NCBI GenBank assembly: GCA_002422315.1
Contig: DIUJ01000049.1
Coordinates: 80,612-144,611, forward strand
Length of the DNA stretch: 64,000 nucleotides
From: Bacteroidetes bacterium UBA6161
GTDB taxonomy: Bacteria > Bacteroidota > Bacteroidia > NS11-12g > UBA955
Direction of reading: 5' to 3'
Shown: positions 25,296 through 34,936 of the stretch, in pieces
Position numbering within the stretch: position 1 is the first letter of the stretch
How the letters are laid out: each line of letters starts with the position of its first letter
Notes under the pieces: model-generated
Databases searched by the model: none
The model's input: only the letters and a program-made list of their open reading frames with translations
What the model was told of the DNA's origin: nothing
Translations under genes and position numbers: made by a program

Positions 25296-27109
25296 GCAGT
25301 ATGTCCAATATGGGTAAACGTTCGTACTTAATGTATGGTCTCTTGTTAGTAGTAGGCATTGTTTTTTTGTATAAATTCTATTCTTTGCAATTAAAATCAG
25401 ATGCTTATTTGATTCAAGCACAAAGAAATGGTTCTACAGAGGTACCATTGTATCCTGTAAGAGGAACTATTTACGATAGAAACGATAAGTTAATAGTATT
25501 CAATGACTTTGTATACGACCTTGCAGTAATTCCTATAAAAGCGAAGCATTTCGACACAACTGTTTTATGTAATTTACTTGAAATTACACAGCAAGAGTTG
25601 ATGAAAAGAATAGAAAAAGCTGCCAACTATTCCACTCGAAAACCCACTACTATCGCAAAGAATTTAAGTGTAAAAGCATACTCTGCAATTCAAGAAAACC
25701 TATACAGATACCCAGGGTTTGTGATTGAAAATAAGACAGATAGAAGATATAAGACGGCTGCACTTGCACACGTATTAGGCTATGTGAGCGAGGCTTCGGA
25801 GGAACTAATCAAAGAAAACCCATACTATAAAATGGCAGATTTAGTTGGAGTTACAGGGATAGAGAAGAGTTATGAAGAAGAATTAAGAGGGGTAAAAGGC
25901 TATAAGATAATGATGGTAGATAAGTTTAATCTTCAAAAGGGTAGTTTTGCAGATGGTAAATTCGATACCAAACCCATACCTGGAGAAGATTTAGTTACGT
26001 CAATAGATTTAGACTTGCAATTGATGGCAGAAGAGTTTTTGAAAAATAAAACGGGTAGTATAGTTGCCATAGAACCCAAAACAGGAGAAATTCTTTGTTT
26101 GGCCAACAGCCCGGCTTTTGACCCCAACGAACTTACTGGACCTGAAAGAAATAAGAATTTTAGGAAATTGTTGATGGATCCCAAAAAACCATTGTACAAT
26201 AGAGCGCTAAAAGCACCCTATCCTCCTGGTTCTACCTTTAAAACCGTTCAAGCACTTATTGGCTTGCAAGAAGAAGTATTGGTTCCTGAAACCAGGTATC
26301 CATGCTTTGGAGGCTATAGACTAGGAAACAGAAAGGTGGGTTGCCATGCCCATCCTAGTCCCGCAGATTTAAAGTATTCCATACAAACTTCTTGTAATGC
26401 TTATTATTGTTTCGTTTTTAAATCCATTGTAGATAATCCCAAATACAAAAATGTTTCGGAAGGTTTAAATGCTTGGATTGCTCATTTAAATACTTTTGGT
26501 ATTGGGGTTACAACCAATGTGGATATAGCAGGAGAGAATAAAGGGTATATTCCAACATCTGAAAGATACCAAAGGGTTTTTGGTAAAAACTGGAAGTCTT
26601 CTAATGTAATTTCTATAGCCATAGGGCAGGGAGAAGTAGGGCTAACCCCTTTACAAATGGCAAATATGTGTGCAATAATTGCAAATAAAGGTTATTTTAT
26701 AAGACCTCATGTAGTAAAATATATAGGAAAAGATAGAACCAAAGTACCAGACCACTTGCATAAAAACTATACTAGCGTAGATAAAAAATATTACGATATA
26801 GTGTATGAAGCAATGGCTTCTGTTTACAAACCAGGTGGTACCGCTTTTTGGACCGCCATTCCTGGTTTGGAGTTGTGTGGCAAAACAGGAACAGCACAAA
26901 ATCCGCATGGCAAAGACCATTCTGTTTTTATAGGTTTTGGCCCCAAAGAAAATCCTAAAATAGCAGTAGCCATACTTATAGAAAATGGTGGCTTTGGTGC
27001 AACTTGGGCTGCACCTATGGCTTCCTTAATCATGGAAAAATATATTACCAAAAAGGAAGTTTCAGCTAAACCCGATATGTACCAAAGAATGCTCTTACCC
27101 GTAAAATAG
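25292..27109 (+). CDS. mrdA: Penicillin-binding protein 2 (elongasome transpeptidase)
   Basis: 605 residues. One N-terminal membrane helix, a dimerisation/pedestal domain with YPVRGTIYDRNDKLIVFND, then the transpeptidase domain with the three active motifs: Ser-x-x-Lys in YPPGSTFKTVQ, Ser-x-Asn in QTSCNAYYC and KTGT in CGKTGTAQNP. It cross-links peptidoglycan during side-wall growth with MreBCD. The start overlaps mreD (ATGA). In many Bacteroidota rodA comes next. Here it is absent and a nuclease-like gene follows. Confidence 0.95.
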   Translation: MSSMSNMGKRSYLMYGLLLVVGIVFLYKFYSLQLKSDAYLIQAQRNGSTEVPLYPVRGTIYDRNDKLIVFNDFVYDLAVIPIKAKHFDTTVLCNLLEITQQELMKRIEKAANYSTRKPTTIAKNLSVKAYSAIQENLYRYPGFVIENKTDRRYKTAALAHVLGYVSEASEELIKENPYYKMADLVGVTGIEKSYEEELRGVKGYKIMMVDKFNLQKGSFADGKFDTKPIPGEDLVTSIDLDLQLMAEEFLKNKTGSIVAIEPKTGEILCLANSPAFDPNELTGPERNKNFRKLLMDPKKPLYNRALKAPYPPGSTFKTVQALIGLQEEVLVPETRYPCFGGYRLGNRKVGCHAHPSPADLKYSIQTSCNAYYCFVFKSIVDNPKYKNVSEGLNAWIAHLNTFGIGVTTNVDIAGENKGYIPTSERYQRVFGKNWKSSNVISIAIGQGEVGLTPLQMANMCAIIANKGYFIRPHVVKYIGKDRTKVPDHLHKNYTSVDKKYYDIVYEAMASVYKPGGTAFWTAIPGLELCGKTGTAQNPHGKDHSVFIGFGPKENPKIAVAILIENGGFGATWAAPMASLIMEKYITKKEVSAKPDMYQRMLLPVK

Positions 27110-27162
27110 AATGTTTTATAGGGAATATGCACGATTTAATTTTATCTTAAGATTCACTTCAA

Positions 27163-27170
27163 TATATTTG
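27163..27170 (+). promoter_or_regulatory. -7 box of the EEP-domain gene
   Basis: TATATTTG matches TAnnTTTG and ends 6 bases before ATG 27176, so the transcript may be nearly leaderless. It gives the downstream gene its own promoter, separate from the mre block. Confidence 0.45.
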
Positions 27171-27175
27171 CCTTA

Positions 27176-28276
27176 ATGTTGAAATTATTTATTAAACCCA
27201 TTTGCATTATTTTTTTATTGTTTCCTTTTGTTCTGTGGGCACAAAAACCACTTAAAGTCAAAAGCAAAAACAAACTCAATATTGCTTACTGGAACACCGA
27301 AAACTTTTACGATACCTTGTTTCAGAAATCAAACGATACCGGTATTTATGTGAGAAACTGGAATTCTGAAAAATATATGCATAAAGTTAATTTGCTTGTT
27401 TCTCACATGAACCAAATGTTTCCCAAACAATTGCCTCATATATTGGCATTGTCAGAAATAGAGAACGAAAGCATTTTACAGGATATTATTTCTCACCCAA
27501 GTATTGCTAAAGCAGGGTATCTTTTCAAGGCAGGTAAAAAAAATGAAAATACCCCTTTTATCAATGCGGTTATCTATAATCCGAAGAAAGTAACATTGAT
27601 TTCAGATACAAGTATTAGAATATCAAACAATTTGGAAGATGTTTTACTTGCAAAATTTGTAGCCAAGAAAGACACTTTTCAAGTAGTAGTTCTAAATTTT
27701 GTAAACCATACATTCTTAACTGATTTTGAAAAAAAACTACCCTTGAACCAAAATGCGGTTCATACAAGCAGGTTAAATGCTACTCTACTTTCTCCCGAAA
27801 TAAAAAAATATCCTTTGGTACTACTCGGTAGTTTTTATGAGGAGAAAAATAATTTAATAATATCTGTTATTTTAAGTGCCCATAAGTATGATTCTATGGA
27901 ATATAAAAAACTGAAATATGCAAACCTTAGCCACAATCTAGACTCTATAGATGCATATACTTACTATACCGAAAGCCAAGTGAAAGAGGATATTAAATCA
28001 GATTTTTATGAAAACCTACCTAACTCCTATCAGTATAATCTACAGGGTTTTGACTACGACCATGCCTTGTTAGAAAAATCTTTTTTTGATAAAAGAAACA
28101 AATGGAATTATATGCCCAATTCCTATATGGTATACAAACCTATGGACCTGGTAAATTCATCCCCAAGGTATAGGAATGCCCCACTAAAAACATTTTTTAA
28201 CCAACAATGGCAGAAAGGGTTTAGCGACCACTATGCTATAGCATTTAGCATTTATTATGCAAAGAAAAGAAAATAA
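27176..28276 (+). CDS. Exported endonuclease/exonuclease/phosphatase-family protein
   Basis: 366 residues with a signal peptide (PICIIFLLFPFVLWAQ). The EEP fold is seen in LNIAYWNTENFYDTLF at the start, LPHILALSEIENESILQD carrying the metal-binding Glu, and the end motif KGFSDHYAIAFSIY (Asp-His). Members hydrolyse phosphodiesters in nucleic acids or lipids. Its export and lack of specific motifs leave the substrate open. The 3' end overlaps ppk1 by 20 bases, so the two are probably co-expressed and a link to phosphate metabolism is possible. Confidence 0.75.
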   Translation: MLKLFIKPICIIFLLFPFVLWAQKPLKVKSKNKLNIAYWNTENFYDTLFQKSNDTGIYVRNWNSEKYMHKVNLLVSHMNQMFPKQLPHILALSEIENESILQDIISHPSIAKAGYLFKAGKKNENTPFINAVIYNPKKVTLISDTSIRISNNLEDVLLAKFVAKKDTFQVVVLNFVNHTFLTDFEKKLPLNQNAVHTSRLNATLLSPEIKKYPLVLLGSFYEEKNNLIISVILSAHKYDSMEYKKLKYANLSHNLDSIDAYTYYTESQVKEDIKSDFYENLPNSYQYNLQGFDYDHALLEKSFFDKRNKWNYMPNSYMVYKPMDLVNSSPRYRNAPLKTFFNQQWQKGFSDHYAIAFSIYYAKKRK

Positions 28277-30323
28277 ATACATTAATAGGGAACTAAGCTG
28301 GCTATACTTTAACGAGCGCGTTTTACAAGAAGCCACCGACCCCTCTGTTCCTTTATTCGAAAGATTAAAGTTTCTTGGTATTTTTTCTAGCAATCAAGAC
28401 GAGTTTTTTAGAGTGAGAGTTGCTACGAACAAAAGGCTTCTTCAAATGAAAAAAACAGATTTTGACGAAGGCCAGAAAAAACAAGAAATCAAAGAAATGC
28501 TTGCAAAAATTCAATCGGAGGTTGCAAGACTTCAAAAAAAATTTGATATAGTTTATTTTCAATTGTTAGAAGAATTGAAAAGCGAACAAATCTACTGGCT
28601 AAATGAAAAAAAGCTTAGTATGGTGCAACTTCAAGATATCAAAAAGTATTTCAAAGAAGAAATTCTCTCTACTTTATTTCCTTTGATTCTAAATGACGAT
28701 ACACCTTTTCCTAATTTAAAGGATGCCGCAATATATTTAGCAGTAAGAATGTATAACGATGGGGATAACAAAGAAAAATACGCATTGGTAGAACTACCTA
28801 AAACTAAAAACAGATTCTTTATTATTCCTAGTACAGATGGCAATTCTTATGTAATTTTTCTAGACGATGTTATAAGGCTGAATCTACAAAATTTATTTAG
28901 CAGCTTTAATTTCGATCATTTCGAAGCCTATACAATTAAAATTACAAGAGACGCGGAACTAAATTTTGATGTGGATTTTAGCGGAAATATGTTTGATAAA
29001 ATGAAAAAAGTTCTAAAGCAAAGAAAAGTTGGAAACCTGGTTCGTTTTGTTCACGACAAAGAAATGCCACCCCAAATGCTAAAGTTCTTTGTTAAAAAAA
29101 TGCATTTGCAGAAAGATAGTATACATGCAGGGCAGAGATATCATAATTTTAAAGACCTTATTAAGTTCCCAAGTTTACTCCCTAAGAAAAAATTTGTTTA
29201 TCCAAGCTTAAAACCAATTCCTATAAATGAGCTAGATGCTGCAAAAAGCCTTTTTGCAAAAATTGCAATGAAGGACTTTATGATGGCTCATCCTTATCAA
29301 TCTTTTGACTATGTGGTGCGTTTTCTTAGAGAAGCTGCCTTGGACCCCGCCGTTCATACCATCCGAATTACTTTGTATAGGGTAGCAGAACACTCCAATG
29401 TAGTAAATGCCCTTATAAATGCTGTGAAAAATGGCAAAAAAGTAATTGTTTTAATGGAACTTAAAGCAAGATTTGATGAAGAATCCAACCTTTACTGGAG
29501 CGATAAATTAGTAGAAGCAGGTGCACAAGTATTTTTTGGGTATGAAAAATTAAAAGTTCACTCCAAAGTTTGTTTGGTGTATAGAAAAGAAGGATTTTTT
29601 GACAAACTGTATGCCCATATAGGTACAGGCAATTACAATGGAATTACTTCCAAACAATATTGTGATTTGGGTATATTTACATCTAATCCACAAATAACCA
29701 ATGATTTGGAAAAGGTATTTGAATTAATCGACAACATAGATAATTTTAATTTAAATTTTCAAAATATCTTAGTGGCTCCCATAAACCTAAAATCCTCTTT
29801 GCTGCAAAAAATTGAACAAGAAATTCAATTTGCAAAACAAGGTAAAACAGCTTGGGTAAGATTTAAAATGAATAGCTTAGTAGATTTTGATTTAATAAAC
29901 AAATTATACGAGGCCTCCAATGCTGGTGTAAAAATAAGCTTGATTGTTAGAGGTATTTGCTGCCTTGTACCTGGGGTAAAAGGAATGAGTGAGAATATAG
30001 AGGCTATTAGTATAATTGATAAGTTCTTAGAACATACTAGAATTTATTGGTTTTGCAACAATGGCAACGAACAACTATACACTGGTAGTGCTGACCTAAT
30101 GACCAGAAATTTAGAACATAGGGTAGAAGTAGTAATACCCATACTGGATGCCAACGTGCTAGAAGATATAAAACAATACTTCTTGATTCAATGGGCAGAT
30201 AACTGCAAAGCAAGGGTTATAGACCAAGAACAAAAAAACAATTATAGAAGTCCTGGAATACCGAAAATTAGGGCACAAGAAGAATACTATGCATATTTAC
30301 AAGCAAAATATACCGATATATAA
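28257..30323 (+). CDS. ppk1: Polyphosphate kinase 1
   Basis: 688 residues, the normal length. It makes inorganic polyphosphate from ATP by a phospho-histidine route. The N-domain opens with YINRELSWLYFNERVL, and the head domain ends around MPPQMLKFFVKKMHL. The two phospholipase-D-like C-domains carry KVHSKVCLVYR (the phospho-His region), AHIGTGNYNGITSKQYCDLG, SLIVRGICCLVPGVKGMSENI, FLEHTRIYWFCN and YTGSADLMTRNLEHRVEV. The protein is cytoplasmic or membrane-associated. It starts inside the upstream EEP gene, and a DUF2461 gene follows after 9 bases. Confidence 0.95.
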   Translation: MQRKENKYINRELSWLYFNERVLQEATDPSVPLFERLKFLGIFSSNQDEFFRVRVATNKRLLQMKKTDFDEGQKKQEIKEMLAKIQSEVARLQKKFDIVYFQLLEELKSEQIYWLNEKKLSMVQLQDIKKYFKEEILSTLFPLILNDDTPFPNLKDAAIYLAVRMYNDGDNKEKYALVELPKTKNRFFIIPSTDGNSYVIFLDDVIRLNLQNLFSSFNFDHFEAYTIKITRDAELNFDVDFSGNMFDKMKKVLKQRKVGNLVRFVHDKEMPPQMLKFFVKKMHLQKDSIHAGQRYHNFKDLIKFPSLLPKKKFVYPSLKPIPINELDAAKSLFAKIAMKDFMMAHPYQSFDYVVRFLREAALDPAVHTIRITLYRVAEHSNVVNALINAVKNGKKVIVLMELKARFDEESNLYWSDKLVEAGAQVFFGYEKLKVHSKVCLVYRKEGFFDKLYAHIGTGNYNGITSKQYCDLGIFTSNPQITNDLEKVFELIDNIDNFNLNFQNILVAPINLKSSLLQKIEQEIQFAKQGKTAWVRFKMNSLVDFDLINKLYEASNAGVKISLIVRGICCLVPGVKGMSENIEAISIIDKFLEHTRIYWFCNNGNEQLYTGSADLMTRNLEHRVEVVIPILDANVLEDIKQYFLIQWADNCKARVIDQEQKNNYRSPGIPKIRAQEEYYAYLQAKYTDI

Positions 30324-30332
30324 AAAAGCACT

Positions 30333-31007
30333 ATGCTAAACGAAACTACTTTTCAATTTTTTAGGGAACTTAGAGAAAATAACCACAAAGAATGGTTTGA
30401 TTTAAATAGACCAAGGTACGAATTGGTTAAAAAAGATTATCATGCTTTAGTGAAAAAAGTATTGGCAATAATCCATGAATTTGACCCCAGAGTATCCGAC
30501 TTGGAAGTAAAAGATTGTACCTTTAGAATTAACAAAGATATTCGTTTTTCAAAAGACAAAAGCCCATACAAAACACATTTGGGAATAGCCGTAAATCCAT
30601 TTGGAAAAAAAATGGAAACTCCTAGCTATTACATTCACTTAGATGAAAAAGGGGGTTCTTTTGTTGGTGGCGGGTTGTATATGCCTCAGGGCCCAACTCT
30701 AAAGAAAATTCGCAAAGAAATAAGCAACTATTCTGAAGATTTTGAATCCATATTATTGGATAAAAACTTCAAAAAACATTTTGGGAAATTAGATGAAGAA
30801 GAAGCTATAAAGCTAAAGCGTCCACCTCAAGGCTACGACGAAAACTCTCCTGGTTTGGAGTGGCTAAAATTTAAAAGTTTTACTGCTACATACCCTCTTA
30901 CTTTGCAAGATATAAAGGATAGTAATTGGGAAGAAAAAATAAAACAAAGCCTCCAAGCACTAAAGCCTTTTTTAGATTTTTTGAATAGGGGAATAACGGA
31001 AAATTAA
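30333..31007 (+). CDS. DUF2461-family protein
   Basis: 224 residues. The family signature is plain: an opening with FFRELRENNHKEWFDLNRPRYE, then FRINKDIRFSKDKSPYKTHLG and GGGLYMPQGPTLKKIRKEI. The biochemical role of the family is not established. It follows ppk1 by 9 bases, so it probably shares its transcript. It ends shortly before the convergent TSUP transporter gene. Confidence 0.9.
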   Translation: MLNETTFQFFRELRENNHKEWFDLNRPRYELVKKDYHALVKKVLAIIHEFDPRVSDLEVKDCTFRINKDIRFSKDKSPYKTHLGIAVNPFGKKMETPSYYIHLDEKGGSFVGGGLYMPQGPTLKKIRKEISNYSEDFESILLDKNFKKHFGKLDEEEAIKLKRPPQGYDENSPGLEWLKFKSFTATYPLTLQDIKDSNWEEKIKQSLQALKPFLDFLNRGITEN

Positions 31008-31022
31008 AAAAACTTGTGTTTA

Positions 31023-31760
31023 TCACACATACCTTATTATTTGGGCTAGTGCGGTAAGTATAATAATGCCTAAAACAATGTAACGAAAAACATTTTCAGA
31101 AGTTCGTTTTAATATCATTTTGCCTATATAACTCCCTACAATACTAATGCCTATTAAAAAAGGGATAAGGAATACGTATTCTTTTTGAAAATATCCATTG
31201 CCTACATACACTATAGCTCTACTCGTATCTACGCCAAGGTCTATAAGTGCAGAGGTGGCAATAAAAATCTCTTTAGGTAGCTGAAATGCCGCAAGGGTTA
31301 TTCCTCTTATAGCTCCGCCAGTGCCCGCTATACCCGCTACAAACCCAGAGAGTATGCCTCCTATGTATAGGTTTTGGTTGGATTGTTGTATGGGTTTATT
31401 AAATCTTGTTAATAGATAAACAGCCAACAACACAAGGGCAATATTCATTAACAGTACAATGTGTTTGGTAGGTATAAGAGTGGTTATAAAAGCGCCTAAA
31501 ACAACAAATAACACAGCAGGAATCCCTAGTTTTAGCACTATTTCCTTGTTTATTCCTTTTCTAAAGAACACAATTTTAGCTAAATTGCTAAAAACATGAA
31601 AAACCGCAGTGATACCCAAAACTGTTTTGAAGTCGAAAAAAAGAGAGGCAACAGGCACAAATAAAATGGAGGAACCAAAACCAGAAATTGTTCCGAGAAT
31701 TTCCGATACAAAGGCTAAAATTACAAAGAGATAGTATTTTTCTTCCATTCCTAAATTCAT
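31023..31760 (-). CDS. TauE/SafE (TSUP) family membrane transporter
   Basis: 245 residues with seven or eight hydrophobic helices. It begins with LAFVSEILGTISGFGSSILFVPV, and the repeated half contains YIGGILSGFVAGIAGTGGAIRG, matching the two-fold TSUP pattern. Relatives export sulfite, sulfoacetate or other organic sulfur compounds. The substrate here is unknown. It is transcribed alone, away from topoisomerase subunit A. The 291-base gap upstream holds the latter's promoter. Confidence 0.85.
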   Translation of the reverse strand: MNLGMEEKYYLFVILAFVSEILGTISGFGSSILFVPVASLFFDFKTVLGITAVFHVFSNLAKIVFFRKGINKEIVLKLGIPAVLFVVLGAFITTLIPTKHIVLLMNIALVLLAVYLLTRFNKPIQQSNQNLYIGGILSGFVAGIAGTGGAIRGITLAAFQLPKEIFIATSALIDLGVDTSRAIVYVGNGYFQKEYVFLIPFLIGISIVGSYIGKMILKRTSENVFRYIVLGIIILTALAQIIRYV

Positions 31761-31959
31761 TTTTTACAATAGTTGCAAAATGATTCTTGTTGGTATTTCC
31801 ATGTAAGAATCAAAGCACTACAAGAGTAAGTGATTTTAAATACTTTGTCAAGAGATATTTAGAAAAAACAAAATACAAAAGAGAAATTATTGTTCCAATA
31901 TCCATAAAGCAAAATTTCCTTTTGTTTTTATTATGTTGACAGATTTATTGGAATAATTC

Positions 31960-31989
31960 TTTGGACTAAAGTCAAAATCTATATTTTTG
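31960..31989 (+). promoter_or_regulatory. Promoter of the topoisomerase subunit A gene
   Basis: TTTG at 31960-31963 and TATTTTTG at 31982-31989 match the -33 and -7 boxes with an 18-base gap. This would leave a leader of about 55 bases before ATG 32052. Confidence 0.5.
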
Positions 31990-32051
31990 CTGCAAAGGGC
32001 ATGTTGTACACAAAAACACCTTGCATTTTTAGTGTTTTATAAATTTAAAGA

Positions 32052-34928
32052 ATGAACAACGATCACTTCGACAATCCGGAAGACTTAGAAAATGAATTTT
32101 CGATGGACGAGAACCAAGAGGAGGGTTCTGTGCAAGAAACACCGCTGCCCGGTGGTGTTTTACCTGTTACAGGCTTGTACCAAAATTGGTTTTTAGACTA
32201 CGCCTCTTATGTAATTCTTGAAAGGGCTGTTCCAGATATAAACGATGGATTAAAACCAGTGCAAAGAAGAATTTTGCACGCCATGAAAGAAATGGACGAT
32301 GGTAGGTTTAACAAAGTGGCCAACATAATTGGTCAAACCATGCAGTACCATCCTCATGGAGACGCAGCCATAGGCGACGCTATGGTAAATATGGGCCAAA
32401 AAGAACTGCTTATAGAAACCCAAGGAAACTGGGGAGATATTAGAACAGGAGACAGTGCCGCAGCCCCCAGGTATATCGAAGCACGCTTGTCGGCTTTTGC
32501 CTTGGAGGTACTTTTCAATAACCAAACTACAAAGTGGGTAAACTCTTACGATGGTAGAAAAAAAGAACCCCTAAGTCTTCCTGTTAAATTCCCGCTAATT
32601 TTAGCACAAGGGGTAGAAGGCATTGCAGTAGGTTTGGCTACCAAAATAATGCCCCATAATTTTAGAGAATTATGTGCAGCCTCTATAGATGTTCTAAAAG
32701 GTAAAAATCCAGATATTTTCCCCGATTTTATGACAGGTGGAATGGCCGATTTTACCCATTACAACGGTGGTAAAAAAGGTGGTAAAATAAGGGTTAGGGC
32801 TAGAATAGAACAGGCAGAAGGCAAACGATTGCTCATCAAAGAAATTCCCTTTGGAACCACCACCGGCTCACTTATAGATTCCATTCTTAAAGCAAATGAC
32901 AATGGGAAAATAAAGATTAAAAAAGTAGTAGACAACACCGCCAAGGATGTAGAAATCGAAATACTTTTAGTACCAGGGGTTAGCCCAGAAATGACCATAG
33001 ACGCGCTGTATGCATTTACAGATTGCGAAGTGTCTATTTCTCCCAATGCCTGCGTAATTATAGACGATAAACCAGTGTTTATTTCGGTTTTGGAAATGCT
33101 AAAACTTAGCACCAATAAAACTGTAAATCTTCTGAAAAGAGAATTGGAAATAAGACTTGGGGAACTTCAAGAAAAATGGCATTTTAGTTCTTTGGAGAAA
33201 ATATTTATTGAAGAAAGAATATACCGCAATATAGAAGATTGTGAAACTTGGGAAGAAATCATACAAACCATTGACAAGGGATTAGAACCATTTAAACCTA
33301 AATTGTGGAGAGAGGTAACAACCGAGGATATAACCAAACTTACAGAAATTAGAATTAAAAGAATTTCTAAATTTGATTCGTTTAAAGCCGATGAACTGTT
33401 GTTGGCTATAGAAAAACAGATAGAAGAAGTAAAGCATCATTTAGAAAATCTGATAGAATACGCCATAGACTATTTTGAGAATTTACTTAAAAAATATGGC
33501 AAAGGAAAAGAAAGAAAAACAGAAATAAGGTTGTTTGATACCATAGAAGCAAATATAGTAGCGGTAGCAAACGAAAAATTATATGCAAACTTTGCAGAGG
33601 GTTTTGTAGGTACTGGTCTCAAAAAAGACGAATATATATGCGATTGTTCGGATATAGACGACATTATAGCTTTTCGTAAAGATGGCAAATACATGGTAAG
33701 CAAAGTGGCCGATAAACTCTTTATGGGCAAAGACCTTATACATGTAGATGTATTTAGAAAAAACGATGACCGCAAAGTTTACAATGTGGTGTACTTAGAT
33801 GGTAAAAGCAAAGTAGCCTTCGTGAAAAGATTTAATGTAATGAGCATAATTCGCGATAAAGAATACGATTTGGGTTTAGGAACTACTGGTTCTAAAGTTT
33901 TGTATTTTACCGCTAATTACAACTCTGAAGCAGAAAAAGTGGGAGTGTATTTAAGCACTTTGGCCAAAGCTAGGGTTAAGTTTTTTGAATACAATTTTGC
34001 AGATCTCACAATTAAAGGAAGAAATTCTAGAGGAAATACGCTAACAAGACAGCCTGTTAGAAAAATTGAACTTACTGAAAAAGGAGTTTCTACCGAAAAA
34101 GGACGCGAATTATACTTTGAACGCGAAATAGGCAGACTGAATGTGGATGGAAGGGGAGAATACCTTGGGGTTTTTACCTCCGATGAGAAAATTCTCGCTG
34201 TTTATAAAGAAGGAAGTTACGAACTTACGAACAACGAACTTACCAATAAATACGAAGACAAAGACCTTCTCTTTCTTCAAAAATACCATAGTTCTCAAGC
34301 TATATCTGCAGTGCATTTCGACCCCGACGCAAAAGCAGTTTTTGTGAAAAGATTCAAAGTAGAAACGAGTACTCTTGCAAGAAAATTTATTTTCATCTCT
34401 GAGAAAAAGGGTGCAAAACTATTGGCTGCTTCTACTTTCGATTCTCCAGAAATAGAGCTAATTACCAAAAATGGAAGAGGCGAAAAAACCAAAGAAATTA
34501 TAAAAATAGCTGATTTTATTGATGTAAAAGGTTGGAAAGCAAATGGAAATAAACTGACCGCAGACCCCGTTTTGTCTGTTAAACTTTTGTCGCCTTTGGT
34601 TGGTGAAATTAAAGCAGAAGAGATAGAGAATATTGCAGAAATAGAAGAAGATTTCTTAGAAATAGAGGAAAATAGCGAGGAAGCTACTGTAATCGAAAAT
34701 TCAGAAAAATCTGAAATTGAGACTAAAGAAAAAGAATCCGAAACTACGAAAGAAAAGACCGAAGAAAAGTTGCCACAGAAACCCAAGTTGGATATAAAAC
34801 CTAAATTAGACATTAAGCCAAAAGACAAGTTTCCTGAAATTAAAATGACGGTTACAGACAGTAGAACCAAAAAAATAGAAGACGATGGTGCCGATACCCT
34901 AGGTCAAAAAAGCCTTTTTGATATATAA
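32052..34928 (+). CDS. parC: Type IIA topoisomerase subunit A, ParC-like
   Basis: 958 residues. GLKPVQRRILHAM near residues 66-78 and the catalytic Tyr141 in SAAAPRYIEARLSA show the DNA breakage-reunion domain. The quinolone-region sequence is HPHGDAAIGDA (residues 100-110), with Ala at the place of GyrA Ser83 and Asp at that of Asp87. The C-terminal domain is shorter and less regular than in GyrA, without a GyrA-box that I can see, and ends in a long Glu/Lys-rich tail, as in the ParC-like proteins of Bacteroidota. The enzyme passes duplexes to unlink and relax DNA. The B subunit gene is not in this window. Confidence 0.88.
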   Translation: MNNDHFDNPEDLENEFSMDENQEEGSVQETPLPGGVLPVTGLYQNWFLDYASYVILERAVPDINDGLKPVQRRILHAMKEMDDGRFNKVANIIGQTMQYHPHGDAAIGDAMVNMGQKELLIETQGNWGDIRTGDSAAAPRYIEARLSAFALEVLFNNQTTKWVNSYDGRKKEPLSLPVKFPLILAQGVEGIAVGLATKIMPHNFRELCAASIDVLKGKNPDIFPDFMTGGMADFTHYNGGKKGGKIRVRARIEQAEGKRLLIKEIPFGTTTGSLIDSILKANDNGKIKIKKVVDNTAKDVEIEILLVPGVSPEMTIDALYAFTDCEVSISPNACVIIDDKPVFISVLEMLKLSTNKTVNLLKRELEIRLGELQEKWHFSSLEKIFIEERIYRNIEDCETWEEIIQTIDKGLEPFKPKLWREVTTEDITKLTEIRIKRISKFDSFKADELLLAIEKQIEEVKHHLENLIEYAIDYFENLLKKYGKGKERKTEIRLFDTIEANIVAVANEKLYANFAEGFVGTGLKKDEYICDCSDIDDIIAFRKDGKYMVSKVADKLFMGKDLIHVDVFRKNDDRKVYNVVYLDGKSKVAFVKRFNVMSIIRDKEYDLGLGTTGSKVLYFTANYNSEAEKVGVYLSTLAKARVKFFEYNFADLTIKGRNSRGNTLTRQPVRKIELTEKGVSTEKGRELYFEREIGRLNVDGRGEYLGVFTSDEKILAVYKEGSYELTNNELTNKYEDKDLLFLQKYHSSQAISAVHFDPDAKAVFVKRFKVETSTLARKFIFISEKKGAKLLAASTFDSPEIELITKNGRGEKTKEIIKIADFIDVKGWKANGNKLTADPVLSVKLLSPLVGEIKAEEIENIAEIEEDFLEIEENSEEATVIENSEKSEIETKEKESETTKEKTEEKLPQKPKLDIKPKLDIKPKDKFPEIKMTVTDSRTKKIEDDGADTLGQKSLFDI

Positions 34929-34936
34929 CTTTAAGA

